Source of the DNA: Chloroherpetonaceae bacterium | Lineage (GTDB): Bacteria; Bacteroidota; Chlorobiia; Chlorobiales; Thermochlorobacteraceae | DNA length: 64,000 nt | Reading direction: 5' to 3' | NCBI GenBank assembly: GCA_025056565.1 | Contig: JANWWA010000001.1 | Span: 221,966-285,965, forward strand | Part shown: piece by piece, positions 58,102-64,000 of the stretch | How the letters are laid out: each line of letters opens with the position of its first letter | How positions within the stretch are numbered: position 1 is the first letter of the stretch | Notes under the pieces: generated by a model | What the model was told of the DNA's origin: nothing | Seen by the model: only the letters and a program-made list of their open reading frames with translations | Database searches by the model: none | Made by a program: the position numbers and the translations under genes

Positions 58102-61100
58102 TTATGCTTTTTGTTGTTCAAGTTCAGGGTTTGGATTGCGCAACTTTGCTAAGTAAGTGGTTCTCGGCTTGACATTGAGTTCACCCAAGAGCGCATAGTT
58201 GCGGTTTTGCGCTTTGATTTGCGACACCTTGCTATTAGGGTCTCTGATGTCACCAAACACAATTGCTTGCGTCGGGCAAACTTGCTGGCAAGCAGTCATA
58301 ATCTCGCCATCTACCACATCTCGGCCTTCGTTCTTTGCCAGAATTTTCGTGGTCTGAATGCGATGCACGCAGTAGGTGCACTTTTCCATCACGCCGCGTG
58401 AGCGCACGGTTACTTCAGGATTCATCGCCATCTTGGTGATTTCAGGAATCTCCCGATTCCAGACCACATTGTCGTTCTGGTAGTTGAAGTAATTGAAGCG
58501 GCGCACTTTGTAGGGGCAGTTATTGGCACAGTAGCGCGTGCCAATGCAGCGGTTGTAGACCATTGTGTTGAGACCTTCTTGGTCGTGTACCGTTGCGACC
58601 ACAGGGCAAACTTGCTCACACGGTGCATTTTCACAATGCTGGCAAGCAACAGGTTGATAGACCATTTCAGGCATATCGCCTTCACCTACAAAGTATCGGT
58701 CAATGCGAATCCAGTGCATATGCCGACCTTTTGCAGTCTGCTCTTTGCCCACGACAGGCACATTGTTTTCGCTCTGGCACGCCACCACGCATGCATTGCA
58801 CCCAATGCACGCATTTAAGTCAATGGTCATTCCCCATTGATGTCCTTGGTCATACTTGTAAGGCGAGTCGTAGAGCTTGGACGGTGGATACTTTGTGAGG
58901 TGCGATTCCACAAAGTCTGGCTTTTCTCGGTATTCTGCCAGTGTGCCTTCAATGACGATAGCGCGTCCATCCATATAGCCATAGTATTGCGTTGAGGCCA
59001 CTAGCATTGTCTTGCCAGTCTTTATGACTTCTACCCCAGAGCAAACGTCCATGGCATCGCTGGTGCGAATCGCATAGGTGTTTGCGCCCACGCTATTGCC
59101 CACACGTCCCACACGTGTTCGACCGTAACCCAGTGCAACAGTGATGGAACCATCGGCATGTCCGGGCACAACCCAAACAGGCAGTTCTACCTGCCTATTG
59201 CCCAATCGCAGGGCAATCACTTCACGATGCGTTTCACTCAAGGCAAACTTGTGCTTCAGCCCAAGCTGCTTGGCGGTGCCCTGACTCATTAGTGCTGCAT
59301 TATCCCAGCAGATTTTGGTAATAGCTTCAGGCGTCTCTTGCAGCCAAGCATTGTTGGCGTATCGCCCGTCGAAGGTTGCCGTAGAGGGCTGGAAGCACAG
59401 TTCCAGCGTGTTCTCTCGGGCTGCCACTTCAAATGGCTTTTGCGCAAAGAGCTGCGCAAGGCTTTGAGCTTTGAGCGAAGGCACCAGCTTCTGTGAGGCG
59501 GAGTTTTCAATCACGCCGTCGTGTAGGCTTTTGCGCCAGAAATCCTCGAAGGCGATGCCTGAGAGACCGGTTTGCTGCTTCCAAGTCTCTTGCACCAGTG
59601 CATAGCCTTTGCCATCAATGCCTGTGGTTAGCAGGTTTAATACCTCTATCACAGAGCGTGTGTCAAAGAGCGGTGCAATGAGCGGCTGAATCAGACTGGC
59701 GGTGCCGTCTGCAGCGCGCGCATCGCCCCATGACTCCAAGAAGTGCGACTTCGGCAAATGCCAAGTCGACAGTGCCGATGTTTCATCGTCGTGATAGCTC
59801 AGGTGAATGGAGGTTTTCACTTTTTTCAAGGCACTGGCAAAATCCAAGTCTGCTGGTGCATTATAGACAGGGTTGCCACCCAGCATCACCAGCGTCTCAA
59901 TTTTGCCCTCGTGCATCGCTTTTACCAGCTCTACCAGTTCGCTTCGGCTCGGCAGCGCTGCATCTTTGAACGGCACGAAAGAAAGCGTATTGCCCAGATT
60001 TCCCAGTGCGGCGTTGATAGCAATCGCTAAGGCGTGCACGGCTGCAGGTTGCTCTCGTCCTGCCACAACCAGCGATTCGCCCTTGTGCTGAATGAGGTCT
60101 CTGGCAAGTGCTTCAATCCACTTTTTGTCGAAGTCTTCACTTGGCGCTTGCAGGGTTTCTGTGCCTGGAATTGCCACTCCTTGTCGTTGCAATTCTTCAG
60201 CTAAGGCTGCAGCAAATGCGCCGATTTTTCGGGCTTGCAGTCGCAAGCGATGGTCTGCCATCGCCCCCGTTACGCTGTATGCCGCCTCCACCACATAGAG
60301 CCGATTCATTGAGTCTTTTTCGGACGCTACACGTCGCCCCTCTGCAAACGCTCGGGCGTTTGCTACGCTTTCGCTTTCTTTTAGGAGAAAATCGGCATTG
60401 AGCGACAAGATGACCTTTGCTGCGCGAAAGTCGTAGAGCGGACGCAATACTTCGCCAGTGGCAAGGCGCACGCCCTCATAGATATTTTCATCGCTTACTG
60501 GTTCATAAGCGACGACCTTCGCTTCGGGGAAGGTTTTCAGACACTCATTCATTAGGCGCGCCAGCGAAGGCGACGCAAACGATTCAGTGAGAATTGCTAA
60601 GCCTCTACCATTCTGCGATTTTTGGCGCAAGAGTTCATTTCGCCAAAATTCTGTAAAGGCTTGCCACGACGATTTTTCTCCCAGATGCTTTACCACTTGC
60701 GAGCGGTCAGGGTCATAGAGATTCAGGATTTCCGCTTGTGCAAAAGCATTCGTTGCGCCTAAGCTCGAGGGGTGCCTTTCATTGCCTTCAATTTTGTTCG
60801 GTCTGCCTTCGTGGCTACGCACCAATATGCCCAATGCTGAAAGACCAAATGGCATCGTCGTGGCGTAATACTGCGGAATGCCGGGCGTGATGTCCTCAGG
60901 CGCTTTGACATAGGGGACAATTTTCTCTACAGGGCGACGGCAGCTAGCCAGCCCAGCTAATAGGAACGATGCGCCCATAATCGTTAAGAATTTGCGCCGT
61001 GAAATGGGGTCGCTCATCTCAATAGCGCCTTCGGGGAACTCTCGCTCAACCCACTCTTGAAATTCAGGCGTGTTGACTTCTTCCTCTAAACTGCGCCAAT

Positions 61101-61152
61101 ACCTCTTGCCTGTAAGGGGTTGGTCAATTTTCGGTCGCGGTGTGCGTTTCAT
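58102..61152 (-). CDS. actB: Alternative Complex III, molybdopterin-oxidoreductase-like/iron-sulfur subunit ActB
   Basis: A 1016-residue periplasm-facing subunit: a ~50-residue leader with the family segment YWRSLEEEVNTPEFQEW, a twin-arginine signal SRRKFLTIMG with lipobox LASC (Cys71), a catalytic-domain-like half without cofactor motif (about 90-740), then an iron-sulfur half with four cysteine groups (ACIGCNACVVACQ, ACQHCENAPCEQVCP, CIGTRYCANNCPYK, CTYCVHRI...ACQQVCP; about residues 790-960), sites for [4Fe-4S]/[3Fe-4S] clusters. By family knowledge it does not bind molybdopterin and moves electrons from the quinol site to the hemes. It follows actA by 19 bases. Confidence 0.95.
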   Translation of the reverse strand: MKRTPRPKIDQPLTGKRYWRSLEEEVNTPEFQEWVEREFPEGAIEMSDPISRRKFLTIMGASFLLAGLASCRRPVEKIVPYVKAPEDITPGIPQYYATTMPFGLSALGILVRSHEGRPNKIEGNERHPSSLGATNAFAQAEILNLYDPDRSQVVKHLGEKSSWQAFTEFWRNELLRQKSQNGRGLAILTESFASPSLARLMNECLKTFPEAKVVAYEPVSDENIYEGVRLATGEVLRPLYDFRAAKVILSLNADFLLKESESVANARAFAEGRRVASEKDSMNRLYVVEAAYSVTGAMADHRLRLQARKIGAFAAALAEELQRQGVAIPGTETLQAPSEDFDKKWIEALARDLIQHKGESLVVAGREQPAAVHALAIAINAALGNLGNTLSFVPFKDAALPSRSELVELVKAMHEGKIETLVMLGGNPVYNAPADLDFASALKKVKTSIHLSYHDDETSALSTWHLPKSHFLESWGDARAADGTASLIQPLIAPLFDTRSVIEVLNLLTTGIDGKGYALVQETWKQQTGLSGIAFEDFWRKSLHDGVIENSASQKLVPSLKAQSLAQLFAQKPFEVAARENTLELCFQPSTATFDGRYANNAWLQETPEAITKICWDNAALMSQGTAKQLGLKHKFALSETHREVIALRLGNRQVELPVWVVPGHADGSITVALGYGRTRVGRVGNSVGANTYAIRTSDAMDVCSGVEVIKTGKTMLVASTQYYGYMDGRAIVIEGTLAEYREKPDFVESHLTKYPPSKLYDSPYKYDQGHQWGMTIDLNACIGCNACVVACQSENNVPVVGKEQTAKGRHMHWIRIDRYFVGEGDMPEMVYQPVACQHCENAPCEQVCPVVATVHDQEGLNTMVYNRCIGTRYCANNCPYKVRRFNYFNYQNDNVVWNREIPEITKMAMNPEVTVRSRGVMEKCTYCVHRIQTTKILAKNEGRDVVDGEIMTACQQVCPTQAIVFGDIRDPNSKVSQIKAQNRNYALLGELNVKPRTTYLAKLRNPNPELEQQKA

Positions 61153-61171
61153 ACTTCTACACTTTTTTGGT

Positions 61172-61828
61172 TTATCGGTGGCAAGCCGAGCATTCCGTCG
61201 GCGGATTGAGTTTCTTTTTGGCTTTGATTTCTGCCGCTAATTCGGCTTGGTTGGCAGGCACGACCCAGTTCATATTGGTCACTTCGCTAACGGGTCGCAG
61301 GTGCGGGTCTGGATTGCGATGACAATCCAAACACCAACCCATGGAGAGCGGCTCAACCTGCATCACGCCTCGCTCGTCCATTTGCGCTACATTGCCATGG
61401 CAGCTCTGGCAGCCTACGCCCGCATTGACATGAACACTATGATTGAAGTAGGCGTAGTCGGGCACCTTATGCACTTTAATCCACTCAATGGGTTTGCCCG
61501 TCGTCCAGCTTTCTCGAACCAGTAGCAGCTTTTCGCTTTTAGGCAAGACATGCTTTTCGTGGCAATTCATACAGGTTTGCGTAGGTGGCACGCTGGCATT
61601 AGCCGCTTTTTCTACAGTTGTGTGGCAGTAGCGGCAATCCAGCCCTAAGTCGCCTGCATGCAACTTGTGGCTGTATGGGACAGGCTGCTTGGGTCTGTAG
61701 CCCACATCGAGCGCTTTGGGGGACCAGTAATACCAAATCAGCAACACTACCAGCGCTAGCCCTCCAACAAAACTAATCGCAAAGACTGTTGGAAATTTGT
61801 TTGTCCATCTTGGGAATAGCTGTGCCAT
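61172..61828 (-). CDS. actA: Alternative Complex III, pentaheme cytochrome c ActA
   Basis: A 218-residue membrane-anchored cytochrome: one membrane helix (about residues 13-34), then five CxxCH heme motifs (CRYCH, CMNCH, CQSCH, CLDCH, CSACH) spread from about residue 60 to the C-terminus, the expected count for ActA. It accepts electrons from ActB and passes them to ActE. It lies between ctaB and actB. Confidence 0.95.
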   Translation of the reverse strand: MAQLFPRWTNKFPTVFAISFVGGLALVVLLIWYYWSPKALDVGYRPKQPVPYSHKLHAGDLGLDCRYCHTTVEKAANASVPPTQTCMNCHEKHVLPKSEKLLLVRESWTTGKPIEWIKVHKVPDYAYFNHSVHVNAGVGCQSCHGNVAQMDERGVMQVEPLSMGWCLDCHRNPDPHLRPVSEVTNMNWVVPANQAELAAEIKAKKKLNPPTECSACHR

Positions 61829-61852
61829 ACTTCCAACTACCAGTTTGTTTGT

Positions 61853-62776
61853 TTATGCAAAAACTCGTTGCACCACGCTCTCTATCACCAGCGCAGTAAA
61901 GAGTCCGAAGAGATAAAGAATCGAGTAGCTAAATAGCGCACGCATCTTTTCTCGCCCCCGATTTTTCTGTGCATCAAAGGTTTTCTTGATATACAGTCCG
62001 CCTAAGACCGACGCCACAATCCAATAGACATAGCCGCCAATGAGCACGGCAAGCCCAAGCGAGACTGCAACGGTCATAGTGGTATAGATGACCATTTGCC
62101 GCAGTGTCACCTCATCACCTTTTGCGATAGGCATCATTGGATAGTTCACTTTTTGGTAGTCTTCCTTGCATAGCATTGCCAGTGCCCAGAAGTGTGGTGG
62201 TGTCCAGAAAAAGACAAGGAGGAAGAGCAGATAGGCTTCCAGTGCTACATTGCCTGTTACGGCGGCCCAAACGCCAATCGGTGCCATCGCGCCTGCCGCA
62301 CCGCCGATGACGATATTCTGTGGCGTAGTGGGCTTGAGCCAAAGCGTGTAGAAAAAGCCGTAGAACAGAATCGTTGCAAGCGTAATAGTGGCGCTCAGCC
62401 AATTAAATGCAGCGGCAAAAATCCCAACCCCTATTGCTGCAATTGCAACACTAAACCCTAAGGCTTGATTGGGCGTCAGTTTGCCCTGCGGGAGTGGTCG
62501 ACGCAACCGAGTGCGCGCCATTTGGGCATCGATCTCACGCTCAAAGTATTGATTGAGCGCATTTGCTGCACCGCCTGTCAGATAGACTGCTAAGAGAATC
62601 AATCCGAAGCGAAGCGGGTCTGTGAGCAGACTGCCTTCTAAGCACAATGCCACCGCCGCTGAAAACACGACCAGCAGCATAATCGTGGGTTTGGTCAGCA
62701 GCAAGAGGTTCTTGACCACTTCTGCAACCGTATGCTTTCCAGCGTGCTCACTGGATATTGCTTGCTTCACTTCCAT
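61853..62776 (-). CDS. ctaB: Protoheme IX farnesyltransferase (heme O synthase)
   Basis: Attaches a farnesyl group to heme B to make heme O, the precursor of the heme A of the oxidase. 307 residues with nine membrane segments; the prenyl-binding NQYFEREIDAQMARTRLRRPLPQG is at residues about 78-101, with the FWTPPHFWALAMLCKEDYQKVNYPM segment typical of CtaB in the middle. It is the first gene of the respiratory run; ctaA (heme O to heme A) is not in the window. A 6-bp inverted repeat lies 40 bases before the ATG. Confidence 0.95.
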   Translation of the reverse strand: MEVKQAISSEHAGKHTVAEVVKNLLLLTKPTIMLLVVFSAAVALCLEGSLLTDPLRFGLILLAVYLTGGAANALNQYFEREIDAQMARTRLRRPLPQGKLTPNQALGFSVAIAAIGVGIFAAAFNWLSATITLATILFYGFFYTLWLKPTTPQNIVIGGAAGAMAPIGVWAAVTGNVALEAYLLFLLVFFWTPPHFWALAMLCKEDYQKVNYPMMPIAKGDEVTLRQMVIYTTMTVAVSLGLAVLIGGYVYWIVASVLGGLYIKKTFDAQKNRGREKMRALFSYSILYLFGLFTALVIESVVQRVFA

Positions 62777-63270
62777 ACTTCTATCAATGTCGCCTTATGG
62801 CATTACAGACACTTTCATACCGAAAGGGTATGGCTTGAAATGTTCGCTCGAAAGGTTCTTTGAGGCAGCGGTGTTTGCAGCTTTTCTTGTCAGCCTGTGC
62901 TGGCGCACTGTATTACTGTCTGACGTTTTTGGAATATGCACCTTGAAAAAATTTTCATCTTTGCAGTGCCAACAAAGTCAGCAGCTGAGGCATCACATTG
63001 CAGCAGCGAAAGCCAAGAATGAACGGTCAGGATGGCGGGCATCTCAGGTGCAATGCCAGTCAAGTTCTGCTTGACCGCATCGCCGATGTTGGAGAAGGAT
63101 TGCATACTACAATCGTTCATTTTTGTTTTGCCTCTCTGCGTGAAGCGATACTGCTGCTTCAAACCTGCACAGAGAAAGCTAGTGCGTTCATTTTTGGCGC
63201 TGGACAATGATAAGAAAAAATTTTAGGCTATGCAAGAAGTTGCAAAAAAATGCAGGGAAATTTTTCCGTG
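62777..63270. other. Intergenic region with no convincing gene
   Basis: About 494 bases between ctaB and the next leftward gene. It holds an inverted repeat CATACC-5 nt-GGTATG (62816-62832) near the ctaB start, AT-rich runs near 62950 and 63235, and a 105-codon leftward ORF (62890-63207) with an internal start near 63120. That ORF has no ribosome-binding site and no recognised motif. I see no tRNA, riboswitch consensus or TAnnTTTG element reading into ctaB. Confidence 0.4.
62816..62832. promoter_or_regulatory. Small palindrome upstream of the ctaB-act-cox operon
   Basis: CATACC, 5 bases, GGTATG: a perfect 6-bp inverted repeat 40-56 bases ahead of the ctaB ATG. It may be an operator for the long respiratory transcript. 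It is short enough to occur by chance. Confidence 0.25.
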
Positions 63271-63678
63271 CTATTCTTCCTCGTCGTTCCAATTGTCCAA
63301 GCGCAGGCGCTCACGATGTTTGCGCAGTTCCGCACGGCGTAGCCTTGCGCGCGTCCAGTTTTGCGTGCGCACGAAGCGATAAATGCCGTAGAGCACCAGC
63401 ACTGCAGAAAGCGTCACGCCGTATTGCTCAGTGATAGGATTGCGTCCCAGCTGAAAATACACTCCTACAGAAAGCGTAAAGAACAGCAAGGAAAACCCAT
63501 AGCCCGTAATTTCTGTGAAAGTCAGTCCTCCAAGCAGCGAGCGATTCTGGTTGCGTGCTCGTAGTTTCTCACCGATGCTACCTTTCTGTGGCAGAATGAT
63601 TTTTTCTTCGTCTTGCTCAGGCGCTCCGTCCTCGTGAGCACTGCCATTTTGCCAAAGGTCGTCCTTTTGCCAGCTCAT
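63271..63678 (-). CDS. Hypothetical two-span membrane protein
   Basis: A 135-residue protein: an acidic, hydrophilic N-terminal 40 residues, then two hydrophobic segments (about residues 55-75, ITGYGFSLLFFTLSVGVYFQL, and 82-100), and a very basic Arg-rich tail (TRARLRRAELRKHRERLRLDNWN). No family is recognised. It is divergent from gcvT. Confidence 0.6.
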   Translation of the reverse strand: MSWQKDDLWQNGSAHEDGAPEQDEEKIILPQKGSIGEKLRARNQNRSLLGGLTFTEITGYGFSLLFFTLSVGVYFQLGRNPITEQYGVTLSAVLVLYGIYRFVRTQNWTRARLRRAELRKHRERLRLDNWNDEEE

Positions 63679-63839
63679 TTTTCGCCCCCTTCCTTTGCTT
63701 GCTCTAAGTTAGACATTTAATCGGATTTGCGGCAACCTTTCTCTCCGAGCTATGCACAAACTTTTCAGAGATGTATGCGGTTGCAAGAAACTTGGCTATA
63801 CTTCCTCTCACACTAATTTAAAACGCCCTAGTTTTTTCG

Positions 63840-63847
63840 TATCTTTG
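63840..63847 (+). promoter_or_regulatory. Candidate -7 promoter element for gcvT
   Basis: TATCTTTG matches TAnnTTTG and stands 36 bases before the gcvT GTG. The -33 region reads ATTTA instead of TTTG. Confidence 0.4.
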
Positions 63848-63883
63848 TGCTTTCATTAACCATTGAAGGAAATTCTCCGCTCC

Positions 63884-64000
63884 GTGAAGCGCACGCCGTT
63901 ATACCGTGTTCATCAATCGCTGGGCGCAAAGTTTGTCGAGTTTGGCGGCTACGAAATGCCAGTTCAATACCGTAGCGTTCTTGAGGAGCACCACGCTGTG
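63884..64000 (+). CDS. gcvT: Aminomethyltransferase of the glycine cleavage system, 5' end only
   Basis: The first 39 codons are present and the gene leaves the window: [21 protein letters not shown] then [17 protein letters not shown]. This matches the start of GcvT (TPLY..H...GA...F.G..MP..Y.....EHHAV). It takes the aminomethyl group from the H protein and makes methylene-tetrahydrofolate. The GTG at 63884 is the likely start; a TTG at 63863 is in frame and would add seven residues. Confidence 0.88.
   Translation, partial: MKRTPLYRVHQSLGAKFVEFGGYEMPVQYRSVLEEHHAV

Overview
The window reads as a chromosomal segment of an aerobic member of the Chlorobi (Bacteroidota/Chlorobiota), most like the Chloroherpetonaceae / 'Thermochlorobacter' line. 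This placement is an inference. It rests on four things: an Alternative Complex III plus caa3-type oxidase supercluster; a metK-ahcY operon with a structured leader of the kind described as SAM-Chlorobi; promoter-like TAnnTTTG elements of the Bacteroidetes/Chlorobi type (one with a matching -33 box at the expected 19-nt spacing); and a parA-parB-DUF5683 cluster. No photosynthesis genes, rRNA, tRNA, CRISPR array, transposon or phage gene is visible. Coding density is high and operons are short, except the respiratory one.

Left part (1-22 kb): the 3' end of an LptD-like outer-membrane gene, psd, tilS, a very large secreted protein joining a metalloprotease-like domain, a TolB-like propeller and an outer-membrane barrel, a glycolate-oxidase-type flavoprotein with a lipoprotein gene, and a divergent katG/oxyR peroxide-defence pair. 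These are followed by DUF3109, rpoN, hslV-hslU, a Bax-inhibitor-1 protein and aroQ-mlaD. A leftward group groES-like / lipoprotein / nadA / dedA comes next.

Middle part (22-48 kb): a CtpE-like P-type ATPase, a frameshifted FKBP prolyl isomerase after rimO, kdsD, a hybrid histidine kinase, cdd-tdk (the Tdk lacks most of its zinc ligands), and metK-ahcY with promoter and leader RNA. Then come an EamA transporter, rodA, era, parA-parB-DUF5683, a TetR-controlled RND efflux operon with a 17-bp palindrome upstream, an isochorismatase-like hydrolase and a low-molecular-weight phosphatase.

Right part (48.7-62.8 kb): a single leftward run, ctaB-actA-actB-three small membrane proteins-actC-actD-actE-actF-small membrane protein(s)-sco-coxB-coxA. 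It would encode quinol oxidation by Alternative Complex III, transfer through c-type hemes and oxygen reduction by an A2-type caa3 oxidase, together with heme O synthesis and copper delivery. coxC, coxD and ctaA are not in it. The least explained genes of the window lie here: three small membrane ORFs between actB and actC, two of which look like tandem relatives, and one or two more between actF and sco. The window closes with a small membrane protein gene and the start of gcvT.
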